A stretch of DNA of 64,000 nt from Chryseobacterium sp. Lineage in GTDB: Bacteria; Bacteroidota; Bacteroidia; Flavobacteriales; Weeksellaceae. Each line of letters opens with the position of its first letter. Position 1 is the first letter of the stretch. Shown here piece after piece: positions 18,836 to 26,928 of this stretch. The notes beneath the pieces are model-generated. The model made no database searches, had not been told where the DNA came from, and was given only the letters and a program-made list of their open reading frames with translations. The stretch is from positions 372,001-436,000 of the forward strand of contig JAITUA010000003.1 in the NCBI GenBank assembly GCA_031286615.1. The letters are read 5' to 3'. The translations under genes and the position numbers were made by a program.

Positions 18836-19561
18836 TCAGTCTGAGTTGAGAAGTCCTCCTGCAAATCTGGTAAAGAATTCAGAGCGGTAGACTTCTCCAA
18901 GAGGAATCTCAGAATCTTCAATGTATATATTATGATTATCAAATGAATCAATATAATTCATATTGACAACGTAAGATTTACTTACTCTGATGAAGGTTTC
19001 TCCGGATATTTTCTGATGAATGGTTTTTAAATTCATTGCAGTAATAAGTTTTTGCTGCTTTGTATGAATGACTACATAATCTTTAAGCCCTTCTATGAAT
19101 TTAATATCTGGAAAACTGATTTTATAGAACCTTCGCTCTGCTTTGATGAATAAAAAGTCTGCAGTATTAGATTCTACCGTATTTTTCACTGTGTCTTTAG
19201 ACAAAAGTTCGGTATAAAGTATGGCTTTCTCAACAGCTTTTTTCAGTCTCTGTGGATCAATAGGCTTCAGCAGGTAATCTACCGCTTCCAGTTCATAGCT
19301 CTTCAACGCATATTGAGAATAGGCTGTTGTAAAGATAATCAGTGATTTTTTGGGAAGCATTTCTGCAAACTCAAGTCCTGTTACCATAGGCATTTCTATA
19401 TCGAGAAAAATAAGATCTACATCATTATCTTTAAGAAAATCAAGAGCAGACGGTGCATTGGAAAATTCACCAAGGATATCCATATTGGAAATTTCAGTAA
19501 TCAGCGATCTCATTTCGGACCTTGCCAAAGGCTCATCATCAACGATAATACAATTCATCAC
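18836..19561 (-). CDS. LytTR-family response regulator (pair 1)
   Basis: A 241-residue protein. Residues 1-120 are a receiver domain with acidic pocket VDDE and phosphoacceptor Asp54 in FLDIEMP, the TTAYSQYAL switch region and LLKPI. Residues about 140-240 are a LytTR DNA-binding domain with FIRVSKSYVVN. It receives phosphate from the adjacent LytS-type kinase; the start ATG overlaps the kinase stop by 4 bp, so translation is coupled. Family knowledge says LytTR domains bind direct repeats about 21 bp apart; such repeats are present upstream of the operon at 20688-20773. Confidence 0.93.
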   Translation of the reverse strand: MMNCIIVDDEPLARSEMRSLITEISNMDILGEFSNAPSALDFLKDNDVDLIFLDIEMPMVTGLEFAEMLPKKSLIIFTTAYSQYALKSYELEAVDYLLKPIDPQRLKKAVEKAILYTELLSKDTVKNTVESNTADFLFIKAERRFYKISFPDIKFIEGLKDYVVIHTKQQKLITAMNLKTIHQKISGETFIRVSKSYVVNMNYIDSFDNHNIYIEDSEIPLGEVYRSEFFTRFAGGLLNSD

Positions 19562-20634
19562 ACAGGAATTTTTAAATTTACAATATATTCTTTTTCACCT
19601 GATACTATTTGCAGATCAAAAGTGTCGTTATAGAGAAGTTCAAGCCTTCTGGTGATATTGGCAAGCCCAAGTCCGCTGCTTTTTTTATCCGAAACAATAT
19701 AACCGGCACTCCTTGAATTGAAACACATAAAATGAAGCTGCTTATTCTCAATATTGATCTCAATTTTCACATAAGACTCTCCTCCACTGAGATCTACACT
19801 GTGTTTGACGGCATTTTCGACGAAAGTAGTAAACAAATTCGGTGGAATAAATGTACTGCTGATGATTCTTTTATCAACATCGGTTTGAATATCAAAAGAG
19901 AAATTATCACGTCTTATTTTTTCAAGGTTTAAAAAATTGGACAGAAAATCAATCTCTGAAGCCAGTAAGGTTTTTTCTTCACTGTTTTCGTACAGCTGAT
20001 ATCTGAGAAATTCGGAAAGTTTTACGATCACTACTGAAGCTTTTGCAGGATCTGTTCTGATCAATGCTTTTACATTATTCAGCATATTAAACAGAAAATG
20101 GGGATTGATCTGATTTCTCAGTTCATTCAGCTCCATACTCAAGGTAAGATTGCTGAGTTCATTGATCCTTTTATTATCACTGATCCATTTCTGCAGAAGT
20201 TTTATGGTGGTAGTTGTGAGAATAATCGGAATACACATCAGGACACCTTCATAGATTCCTCCTCTTTCATTATCCTTCGGAATATATTGTGTTCTGAAAT
20301 CCTCAAAAAGATGTCTGAAACTATACCCAATAAAATTAAGCCCTACAACTCCCATCAAAACAAGCAACACAAGATAAGTAAGGTATTTTGTTTTAAAGAA
20401 AAAGCGGGGAACCAATACATATATATTAATGTAGACCATTGCGATCAGAATAATATACACAAAGAATAAAACATAGTACTGATATATCCCGGAATACCAA
20501 TGCCAGAATCTCGCGCTGTACAGCAAAAAGAAAAAGAAGATCAGAAACAGCAGATGTCTTCGGAACCCATATTTCGCTTCCACCAAAAAATCCATTACAA
20601 AGGTTTCTTCAAATTTCTGCGGACTATATTTCAT
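19558..20634 (-). CDS. LytS-type sensor histidine kinase (pair 1)
   Basis: A 358-residue kinase with four hydrophobic helices in the first 150 residues, then the His_kinase domain with INPHFLFNMLNN (His179) and a C-terminal ATPase domain with FVENAVKHS and SSGLGLANITRRLELLY. No periplasmic sensor domain is evident, so the signal is likely sensed in the membrane. It is the first gene of a two-gene operon with the LytTR regulator and is divergent from two plus-strand genes that are likely targets. Confidence 0.92.
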   Translation of the reverse strand: MKYSPQKFEETFVMDFLVEAKYGFRRHLLFLIFFFFLLYSARFWHWYSGIYQYYVLFFVYIILIAMVYINIYVLVPRFFFKTKYLTYLVLLVLMGVVGLNFIGYSFRHLFEDFRTQYIPKDNERGGIYEGVLMCIPIILTTTTIKLLQKWISDNKRINELSNLTLSMELNELRNQINPHFLFNMLNNVKALIRTDPAKASVVIVKLSEFLRYQLYENSEEKTLLASEIDFLSNFLNLEKIRRDNFSFDIQTDVDKRIISSTFIPPNLFTTFVENAVKHSVDLSGGESYVKIEINIENKQLHFMCFNSRSAGYIVSDKKSSGLGLANITRRLELLYNDTFDLQIVSGEKEYIVNLKIPV

Positions 20635-20658
20635 ACGATAGGCTCATTTTATCATTAA

Positions 20659-20666
20659 CAAAAATA
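20659..20666 (-). promoter_or_regulatory. -7 promoter box TATTTTTG for the LytS/LytTR operon
   Basis: A perfect TAnnTTTG match on the minus strand, 25 bp upstream of the kinase ATG and just downstream of the GTATAATAAAA repeats. Confidence 0.55.
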
Positions 20667-20687
20667 GACAATAACGAAATTTACAAC

Positions 20688-20773
20688 TATTTTATTATAC
20701 GAAACCTGTATTTTATTATACCAATTATTACACCCTCGGTTTTTGTATAAAATCCCGGCCATTTTGTATAAAA
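20688..20773. promoter_or_regulatory. Predicted LytTR operator: two divergent pairs of 21-bp-offset direct repeats
   Basis: TATTTTATTATAC occurs at 20688 and again at 20709, and TTTTGTATAAAA occurs at 20741 and again at 20762. Each pair has an offset of exactly 21 bp. The two pairs are in opposite orientation, so read toward either gene the half-site is GTATAAAA or GTATAATAAAA. Pair 1 lies 54-87 bp before the kinase start and pair 2 lies 55-87 bp before the start at 20828. LytTR regulators bind direct repeats with this spacing, so this is probably the regulator's own site. The assignment is inference; the repeats are seen directly. Confidence 0.7.
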
Positions 20774-20827
20774 ACAAATTCACGCTATATTTTTCTCTAT
20801 TCCTTTGTGCTTGTAAAATGAAGACAT

Positions 20828-21256
20828 ATGGAATTAACAGCTTTTCACGAACTGACTCAGGAAATATCATTGGAATGTTTCTTTATGACAGAATCTCAAC
20901 AGGAAGAAAAAGTAATACAGCTTATTGATTTGCACCATTTTGTAGAATGTTTTGATCCGAAAATTAAAATTCTCAGCTATCTCCACCATCCTATTAATAT
21001 TATAGAACATCAGGGAAATACAATAGGAATTCTTTTTTGTGACCTGAAACATTCTGCAGTGCCGGACAGCAATGCTTCGGAAGAATTCAGAAGGAGATAT
21101 GAGCTTTCGGAACTCTGGTTTGTTTTTGTAGAGGAAACTTATATTCCGGATACGGCCGGCTATACAGATGCAATTATTGAAAATAGCCTGGATATCTTCT
21201 ATGAGAGGATTTTCAGCTTTAATTTCTTTCAGTCTATTATTCATCCTTTAAAATAA
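20828..21256 (+). CDS. Protein of unknown function, probable LytTR target
   Basis: A 142-residue soluble protein with no signal peptide, rich in aromatic and acidic residues, for example FDPKIKILSYLHHPINII. No family is recognised. It is divergent from the LytS/LytTR pair across the repeat-rich operator region and lies 7 bp upstream of the outer-membrane barrel gene. This suggests a two-gene target operon. The start ATG at 20828 is the first in-frame codon after the operator. Confidence 0.6.
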   Translation: MELTAFHELTQEISLECFFMTESQQEEKVIQLIDLHHFVECFDPKIKILSYLHHPINIIEHQGNTIGILFCDLKHSAVPDSNASEEFRRRYELSELWFVFVEETYIPDTAGYTDAIIENSLDIFYERIFSFNFFQSIIHPLK

Positions 21257-21263
21257 ACTGCCC

Positions 21264-22235
21264 ATGAAAACATTGAGAAGAGTACTTGTCCCACTGGCAA
21301 TACTCCCTTTAAAGAACATTACCTATGCCCAGAAAAAGGACAGTATTCCTTTGAAAGTGCGTGCTTTTTTTGCTGATAAAATTCCACAGGCACGGAACTT
21401 CAATGTCGAGTATACCTTTGTCACCCCATCCTCTTTCTCGTCGCAGCTCCAAGGTCAGGATTTGCCGGATAATAAGGTCAAAAGCTTTCAACAGATGAAG
21501 GCAGATGCCAATATTTATTTTATCAAGAAAAGAAACTGGCTTTTGAGCACTACGCTTAACTACCGCTACACTTCAATCAGCAACGAGAATCCCGTAGTTC
21601 CGGGAATTGAATCCGAAGAGAACTTTCACTATCACTCGGAAGCTATTAATCTGAGCTATTTTTCAAGGTTATTCAAAAAGACGGCGATATATTCTGCCAG
21701 CATTTCTGCAGATGGTAGCGATCAGCATTTTGAACGGATCAGAGGATTGGTAACTGCTTCATTGATTTTAAAAGCAACTCCAAAAACAAAAATGACCCTT
21801 GGACTGGCTGGTATTATTGATCCGAGTTCACAAATACCTGTACTTCCTATTTTCACTTATGAAAACAGATTTAATAACGGATGGGTACTGGATGTTCTAC
21901 TTCCAAAAAAAGTATTGATCCGAAAAGATATTTCTTCCAACGGAAGGCTCTCTCTGGGAACGGAAATAGATAATACATCATTTTATACTTATCGTAATAA
22001 CAATACTTATGAATTCAGGCAGGTTGCTCTCAATTCCGGGGCAATTTATGAGCATAATCTTGGAGGAAATTTCATAGGAACTTTTAAAACGGGACTCAGA
22101 ACAAATATCAACTCCAGGGCTTTTAATAAACAGGATTCCTTTAATGATTATATATGGAAAGGAACTTATAAGCCTTCATTCTATTTCAATGTTGGAATTT
22201 CTTATAATCCATTTGAAAGAAAAAGAACGAAATAA
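21264..22235 (+). CDS. Outer-membrane beta-barrel protein (DUF6268-like)
   Basis: A 323-residue protein with a signal peptide ending near ITYAQ. The body alternates short amphipathic strands with turns, ending in YFNVGISYNPF with aromatic residues, as expected for an outer-membrane barrel. It resembles the DUF6268 family of Bacteroidota. It forms a short operon with the preceding gene and is a likely target of the LytTR regulator on the opposite strand. What it transports or binds is not known. Confidence 0.72.
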   Translation: MKTLRRVLVPLAILPLKNITYAQKKDSIPLKVRAFFADKIPQARNFNVEYTFVTPSSFSSQLQGQDLPDNKVKSFQQMKADANIYFIKKRNWLLSTTLNYRYTSISNENPVVPGIESEENFHYHSEAINLSYFSRLFKKTAIYSASISADGSDQHFERIRGLVTASLILKATPKTKMTLGLAGIIDPSSQIPVLPIFTYENRFNNGWVLDVLLPKKVLIRKDISSNGRLSLGTEIDNTSFYTYRNNNTYEFRQVALNSGAIYEHNLGGNFIGTFKTGLRTNINSRAFNKQDSFNDYIWKGTYKPSFYFNVGISYNPFERKRTK

Positions 22236-22459
22236 TTTTTACAATATCCCAAACAAGTCACTTGAGTATTCTAATGATGGATATTAAAAAAAATTAAAAT
22301 TTTCTCCTTTCTGCGTTTAACCATTCTTACAAATTACAATCAAAACTACAGAAAAAACACAGATTCAGAGATTCTCTTTCATGAAAAATCTTATTACCTC
22401 GCAAATGATTTATGAAAATGATTTCAAGATTTTATTAAGAATTTACTAAAGAAAAGAGT

Positions 22460-23116
22460 ATGTCTGTACCTAAACAAATATTTCAAACTTTTAAAACGAA
22501 AAAGCTTCCTTTAATCACCCGATACCATATCTGGAATATGAAGCGAAAAAACCCTGAATACAACTATTTCTTTTATGATGACCAGGATATAGAAAAGTTT
22601 CTTACAGAAGAATTTCCGCCAATCTATATTGAAACATATCATAAACTGACTATTGGCGCTGCAAAAGCAGACTTTTTCAGGTATGCGATTTTATATAAAA
22701 AAGGAGGTGTTTATCTGGATATTGACAGCAGTATAATAAAACCCTTCAGAAAACTTATCAATGAAAATGATGAAGCAGTTATCAGTGCAGAAAGGCATAA
22801 GAACCTATATGTACAATGGGGACTTATTTTCAATAAAAACCACCCTTTTTTAAAGAAGACATTGGAACTGATGCTGGATAATATCAATCATCACCGTTAT
22901 CCTAATAATGTGCATGCAACAACAGGACCTACCGTATTCAGTAAAGGAATCAAACAGTCTCTTGCCGAGAATCCTTCAATACCTTTTACCCTATTTGACG
23001 GAATTGAGTTCAGAGGTTTTTTAAAATTCAAATATAAATTGGGTAAGTTCTTTTTATACAAAAAAAGATCCCAGCACTGGAAGCAGCAGCAAATGCATCA
23101 GGATATTATTATTTAA
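22460..23116 (+). CDS. GT32-like glycosyltransferase (DXD sugar-binding)
   Basis: A 218-residue protein starting PKQIFQTFKTKKLP and containing AAKADFFRYAILYKKGGVYLDIDS, the hallmark of the OCH1/GT32-like family, with the DXD metal and nucleotide-sugar site at Asp87 and Asp89. It probably transfers a sugar to a surface glycan or lipid. The last 4 bp overlap the stop of the convergent SMR gene. No other polysaccharide genes are nearby, so the acceptor is unknown. Confidence 0.85.
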   Translation: MSVPKQIFQTFKTKKLPLITRYHIWNMKRKNPEYNYFFYDDQDIEKFLTEEFPPIYIETYHKLTIGAAKADFFRYAILYKKGGVYLDIDSSIIKPFRKLINENDEAVISAERHKNLYVQWGLIFNKNHPFLKKTLELMLDNINHHRYPNNVHATTGPTVFSKGIKQSLAENPSIPFTLFDGIEFRGFLKFKYKLGKFFLYKKRSQHWKQQQMHQDIII

Positions 23117-23448
23117 TGCGTTCCCATTTTTGAAAATACATTAATAATAATCACCCCGATAACAATCAGAGCAATACCGATAATAGCCGGAAGATCCGGA
23201 ATCTGCCTGAAAGCAATAACTCCGATCATTGTTATAAAGACAATTCCTACTCCGGACCAGATGGCATAGGTAATTCCTACAGGAATCTGACGAAGCGTGA
23301 GACTTAGAAAATAAAAAGCACAGGCATATCCTATGACGGTCACTACGGACGGCCATAGTTTGGAGAATTCCTCAGATTTTTTCAGAAAACTGGTAGCGAT
23401 GATCTCAAATACAATAGCTAAGGCAAGAAAAATATAACTGCGTCCCAT
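23113..23448 (-). CDS. SMR-family small multidrug transporter
   Basis: A 111-residue protein with four transmembrane helices. It begins MGRSYIFLALAIVFEIIATSF with the proton/drug-binding glutamate at residue 15, equivalent to Glu14 of EmrE, and contains YAIWSGVGI. It exports cationic compounds or guanidinium-like substrates in exchange for protons as a dimer. I chose the ATG at 23446-23448, not an upstream one, because the preceding 57 codons do not resemble SMR sequence and contain the promoter box. Confidence 0.9.
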   Translation of the reverse strand: MGRSYIFLALAIVFEIIATSFLKKSEEFSKLWPSVVTVIGYACAFYFLSLTLRQIPVGITYAIWSGVGIVFITMIGVIAFRQIPDLPAIIGIALIVIGVIIINVFSKMGTH

Positions 23449-23464
23449 AAACTTATTCTTTGTA

Positions 23465-23472
23465 CAAAAGTA
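23465..23472 (-). promoter_or_regulatory. -7 promoter box TACTTTTG for the SMR gene
   Basis: A perfect TAnnTTTG match 16 bp upstream of the ATG at 23448, with TTTTTGG at 23495-23501 about 22 bp further upstream as a possible -33 element. It supports the shorter start. Confidence 0.55.
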
Positions 23473-23501
23473 ACAAAAGCACTCCGGTAATTCCAAAAAG
23501 G

Positions 23502-24060
23502 AATAACGGGGAAATTCTCTGTTATTCAAACACAGCAAGTGCTTCTCTTCCTTTATTACGGTACAAAAAATTATATTTTTTAAAACCATCAATCCTACAC
23601 CAATACTTCCCGTAGGCACTTAATTCACCTTAAGTGCCTTATTTTTAGCTCCATTCTACATTTTAAAGATTTTGAAAAAGTATGCCATTGTGCAAAGATA
23701 TTTTTCCAATCTGGCACAAAAAATTATTTCTCCATGTCATGAAATGTGACACATGACAAAAAATCCGAATAAAAAAAGAGGCTAAAAATAAATTTTCTTA
23801 ACATGAAAATCCTTTTCACGTGACAAATTTACATTCAAAAAAAGCAGTTTAAAACAATATTATGCTGCGCATTATTTATTATTTGTTTTATCAACTCCAA
23901 TATAGAAGTCAAGAAACGATTAACGTTTTCACATAATTTTGCAGAGAGAATAAAAAAGTATTAATAAATTCTCAATAATGCATTAATTTAATGTAAACAA
24001 ATATTCACTAATAAATGAACGCCACCATCGTAAAACACTGATATACATCATAAGTATTTA
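23502..24060. other. Long intergenic region without a recognised gene
   Basis: Between the SMR promoter and the small plus-strand ORF no coding frame is convincing. The only structure seen is near 23734-23755, where TGTCA and TGACA flank 7 bp and CATG arms surround them, a possible binding site with no assigned regulator. Confidence 0.4.
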
Positions 24061-24141
24061 CTTTGGCACGTGATTTGAAAGTAGTAATATTGCAATTGAA
24101 AGATTGATAAAAAAAAGTCAAATAATTAAAAATAATACAAA

Positions 24142-24222
24142 ATGGTAACTTATATCGGTATCGTAACAGGTTTAGTCGTAATCACTTCATATTTCATGAC
24201 AGTAAGAAGAGAAAGAAACTAA
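24142..24222 (+). CDS. Candidate 26-residue membrane peptide
   Basis: ATG at 24142 opens MVTYIGIVTGLVVITSYFMT followed by VRRERN and TAA. It is one hydrophobic helix and a basic tail, the usual layout of tiny inner-membrane subunits. A near-consensus -7 box TAATATTG lies at 24092-24099. There is no known family that I can assign. A terminator 160 bp downstream marks the end of a compact transcript. The ORF could also be chance within a noncoding RNA transcript. Confidence 0.45.
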   Translation: MVTYIGIVTGLVVITSYFMTVRRERN

Positions 24223-24267
24223 TTTTAAATAAACAAGCCTATAGAATATCTATACTAATTATATTGT

Positions 24268-24336
24268 TTTATGTTTTTAGTCTGAGAGATCGGATTGCTC
24301 TTTTACTCATCGGGTAAAAGGGCCCAAAAACATAAA
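24268..24336 (+). ncRNA. Possible structured RNA or mRNA 3' structure
   Basis: TTTATGTTTTT at 24268-24278 pairs perfectly with AAAAACATAAA at 24326-24336. Inside, CTTTTAC and GTAAAAG form a second stem and GAG with CTC a third. The element lies between the 26-codon ORF and a terminator. It matches no RNA family that I recognise and could be a small RNA or the 3' end of that transcript. Confidence 0.35.
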
Positions 24337-24379
24337 CCACAAAATCTTAGTTTCATAACAAATTTTAATATCCAAATGA

Positions 24380-24413
24380 GAAGAGCCGTTCGTAAGTCCG
24401 GCTCTTCTTTTTT
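24380..24413 (+). terminator. Rho-independent terminator
   Basis: GAAGAGCCG and CGGCTCTTC form a 9-bp stem with a 10-nt loop, followed by seven Ts on the plus strand. No annotated large gene ends just before it; the transcript it closes is the small ORF or RNA at 24142-24336. Confidence 0.85.
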
Positions 24414-24471
24414 ATTACAGAGTTTGGTAAAAGTGAAAATTATTTATAGTCTACAGGTTCTTTAGGTTTCT

Positions 24472-24506
24472 ATTCATCATTTATAATTTATAATTCATCA
24501 TTCATT
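24472..24506. repeat. Heptamer array, five units
   Basis: Consecutive 7-bp units ATTCATC, ATTTATA, ATTTATA, ATTCATC, ATTCATT upstream of the AAA ATPase gene. Confidence 0.6.
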
Positions 24507-24601
24507 TTACGCTGGCCTAGCTGTTTATTATTATTCAGGATTTCTTCCGGCATTTAATAAAGCTTTATCTTTGTTTATTCAATAATTATTTTATTATCAT
24601 C

Positions 24602-25321
24602 ATGAGTCTCTACAATCTTATTATCCAGGATAAAGAACAAGTAAACCTTAACGAAGTATTTCTTGATAAAAATAACAAGGAGCATCTGGTTCAGCTTATC
24701 AAGGAACACAACTATATAAAAGAGCTGCAGGAATACGGTCTTCCGGTTAATAATAAGATTTTGCTTCAGGGAAGTTCCGGATGTGGAAAAACAATGACTG
24801 CAAAGGCTGTTGCGAATGCTTTAGGGAAAAATATTATGATCCTTAATCTGAGTAACATCGTTTCATCCCGTATCGGCGAAACATCCCAAAATATTAAAAT
24901 GATCTTTGATAAGGCAGCAAGAGAAAGATCTGTACTTTTTCTTGATGAGCTGGATCAGATAGGAAAAGCGAGAGGCAGTGATGATAAAGATGTAGGTGAA
25001 ATGAGAAGACTGGTGAATACATTGATCCAATTAATTGATTATTATCCTGAACATTCACTTTTACTTTGTGCTACCAATCACCCTGAGATTATTGATACAG
25101 CTCTGCTAAGACGTTTCCAATTAAAAATCAATTACGAAATGCCTTCCGATGAGATTCTGGATACCTACTACGATCAATTACTGGATCAATTCCCTGAAGA
25201 CATGAGAACCGTTGAAAGAAAATACTCAGTTTCTTTTGCTGAAGCTAAAGATTATGCTTTAACTGCGGTAAAAGCTGCATTAATTAAAAAACTGGAAGCC
25301 CAAGCAACAATCCCATCATGA
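24602..25321 (+). CDS. AAA-family ATPase
   Basis: A 239-residue single AAA domain. Walker A is GSSGCGKT at residues 57-64, Walker B is VLFLDELDQ at 111-119, and arginine-finger region LLRRFQLKI is near residue 180. It is short, with no protease or other domain, so it resembles stand-alone AAA ATPases of the SpoVK/FtsH-like class. It overlaps the next gene by 4 bp, so it is translationally coupled to the YggS-family gene. The target is unknown. Confidence 0.85.
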   Translation: MSLYNLIIQDKEQVNLNEVFLDKNNKEHLVQLIKEHNYIKELQEYGLPVNNKILLQGSSGCGKTMTAKAVANALGKNIMILNLSNIVSSRIGETSQNIKMIFDKAARERSVLFLDELDQIGKARGSDDKDVGEMRRLVNTLIQLIDYYPEHSLLLCATNHPEIIDTALLRRFQLKINYEMPSDEILDTYYDQLLDQFPEDMRTVERKYSVSFAEAKDYALTAVKAALIKKLEAQATIPS

Positions 25322-26064
25322 AAGAAGACATTCTCCACAATCTCACCATCATCAATAACCGGATAAAAAACGCCTGTGAACAATCCGGAAGAAATATTGA
25401 TGAAGTTAAATTATTACTGGCCACTAAAACAGTTTCCGCAGAACGAATTAAAGTTGCACTGGAACATGGCCAAACCTTAATTGCAGAAAACAAGGTACAG
25501 GAATTGAAGGAGAAGTACGATGATTTAAAAGATATACCTCATGACAATCACTTTATAGGACATCTTCAGACCAATAAAATCAAAGATATTCTGAAATATG
25601 ATGTTACCTGCGTTCAGTCTCTGGATCGTCTGGAACTGGCAGAGAAACTTCACCAAAGACTTTTGGCCGAAAACAAAAAGATGAATGTTTTAATTCAGGT
25701 GAATACTTCAAATGAAGAGAGTAAATTCGGAGTTGCCCCCATTGAAGCTATTGAGCTTATCCGAAAAATTTCCAACTACTCTACTTTAAAAATAAAGGGT
25801 TTGATGACAATCGGACTGTTCAGTGCGGAAACAGAGAAAGTAAGAGCATGTTTTAAAATTCTGAAAAATCTTCAGCAGGAAATCATCCATGAACATATTC
25901 CGAATGTGGAAATGAAAGAACTTTCCATGGGAATGAGCGGGGACCTGGAAACAGCCATTGAAGAAGGCGCCACTATTGTACGGGTGGGAACTGCTGTTTT
26001 CGGAGCTAGAATATATCCGGACAGTTATTATTGGGATGAAGGAAAAAAAAATAAAAAAGCATAA
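25318..26064 (+). CDS. YggS/PROSC-family pyridoxal-phosphate-binding protein
   Basis: A 248-residue protein with the PLP lysine in KLLLATKTV (Lys37), FIGHLQTNK, and MSMGMSGDLETAIEEGATIVRVG-type phosphate-binding residues, all signatures of the YggS/PROSC family. The family keeps free PLP homeostasis and has no known catalytic activity. Its ATG overlaps the AAA gene stop by 4 bp. The next gene starts 5 bp after its stop, so a three-gene operon is likely. Confidence 0.93.
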   Translation: MKEDILHNLTIINNRIKNACEQSGRNIDEVKLLLATKTVSAERIKVALEHGQTLIAENKVQELKEKYDDLKDIPHDNHFIGHLQTNKIKDILKYDVTCVQSLDRLELAEKLHQRLLAENKKMNVLIQVNTSNEESKFGVAPIEAIELIRKISNYSTLKIKGLMTIGLFSAETEKVRACFKILKNLQQEIIHEHIPNVEMKELSMGMSGDLETAIEEGATIVRVGTAVFGARIYPDSYYWDEGKKNKKA

Positions 26065-26069
26065 ATTAT

Positions 26070-26492
26070 ATGTTCCCATTTACTTATACTTTTGAAAGAG
26101 AAATCACAAAAGATAAAACATCTGACAATGTAATTTATACAGCACGTGATATACTTAGAGAGAAAAAAGTCCAAAACATTCTTTACGGGCCGGGATTTGT
26201 TTCTTTTAATGAGGGTTTTTTTAAAGAAAGATCCAATTGGGATTACTTATCTTTAATTGATGATGGAAAATTTACCTATAATGAAGAAAGTAAAATACTA
26301 ACTTACAAAGTCAAGCTATGGAAGTTAAACTTATTCGCTCTCGCATTTCTTATCATTACACTGATTTATTTTGAAGGTTTCTTTGGGAAGCTCCTTCCTG
26401 TTTTTGGCCTTATCATCAATCAATTGTTTTGCTACTTTGGAAGCCAGGGATTAGTTGAAGAAGTTGCTCATAAAGTTAATTATCTTTCATAA
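26070..26492 (+). CDS. Small membrane protein, unknown function
   Basis: A 140-residue protein. The first 80 residues are polar; two adjacent hydrophobic helices lie at about residues 89-107 and 110-128. No family motif was seen. It starts 5 bp after the YggS gene and is probably cotranscribed with it. Confidence 0.6.
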   Translation: MFPFTYTFEREITKDKTSDNVIYTARDILREKKVQNILYGPGFVSFNEGFFKERSNWDYLSLIDDGKFTYNEESKILTYKVKLWKLNLFALAFLIITLIYFEGFFGKLLPVFGLIINQLFCYFGSQGLVEEVAHKVNYLS

Positions 26493-26620
26493 CCACGCTC
26501 CTATTTACTTGTCAGCAGATTCTAAAAGTAATCAAAAAGCCATAAAACATTACGCTTTTTTAGTCTACAAATTCGGTATACTTTTTGATATAAAACTTTA
26601 AGAACCAAACAAATACATGT

Positions 26621-26794
26621 ATGACAAAAAAATTACTCTCGGGCTGTCTATTTATGGCAGTATTATTCTTTTTTTCATGTGAAAAAGAAAACACACAGAT
26701 GAAAAGTGGAATCTCCATTGAAACTATTTCAATTATAACCTGCGTTACTATGGGCGTAGCCATTTTATTGGCCTATACCTTTAAAAGAAGGTAA
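26621..26794 (+). CDS. 57-residue lipoprotein with a C-terminal membrane helix
   Basis: ATG at 26621 gives a leader MTKKLLSGCLFMAVLFFFSC whose Cys20 fits a lipobox. A short polar stretch follows, then a hydrophobic helix VTMGVAILLAYTFKRR and TAA at 26792-26794. An alternative ATG four bases upstream is in a frame that ends early, so this reading is preferred. A terminator begins 26 bp later. No family is recognised. Confidence 0.55.
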   Translation: MTKKLLSGCLFMAVLFFFSCEKENTQMKSGISIETISIITCVTMGVAILLAYTFKRR

Positions 26795-26819
26795 AGGAAT
26801 ATGACAGAAAACAATAGAA

Positions 26820-26851
26820 CACCTCTCAGTTTTGGGAGGTGATTTTGTTTT
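26820..26851 (+). terminator. Rho-independent terminator
   Basis: CACCTC and GAGGTG form a stem around a 10-nt loop, followed by ATTTTGTTTT. It closes the small lipoprotein transcript. Confidence 0.75.
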
Positions 26852-26928
26852 CAAAAAGATTCTTTATTAGACTATGGATATTTCGTTAAAATCCAATATA
26901 TTTCCTCATTCTTTATGACTTCTAATCC

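Noticed and set aside
23449-23619. Extended N-terminus of the SMR transporter
   Set aside because: The extra 57 residues are cysteine/phenylalanine-rich, unlike the family, and contain the -7 box.
23734-23755. Crp site at TGTCA-N7-TGACA
   Set aside because: Arms and spacing do not fit the known Crp consensus or the CTTGTC sites found at the local Crp/Fnr gene.
24142-24222. KdpF-like subunit
   Set aside because: Only length and one helix are shared; no kdp genes are near and the residues do not match.
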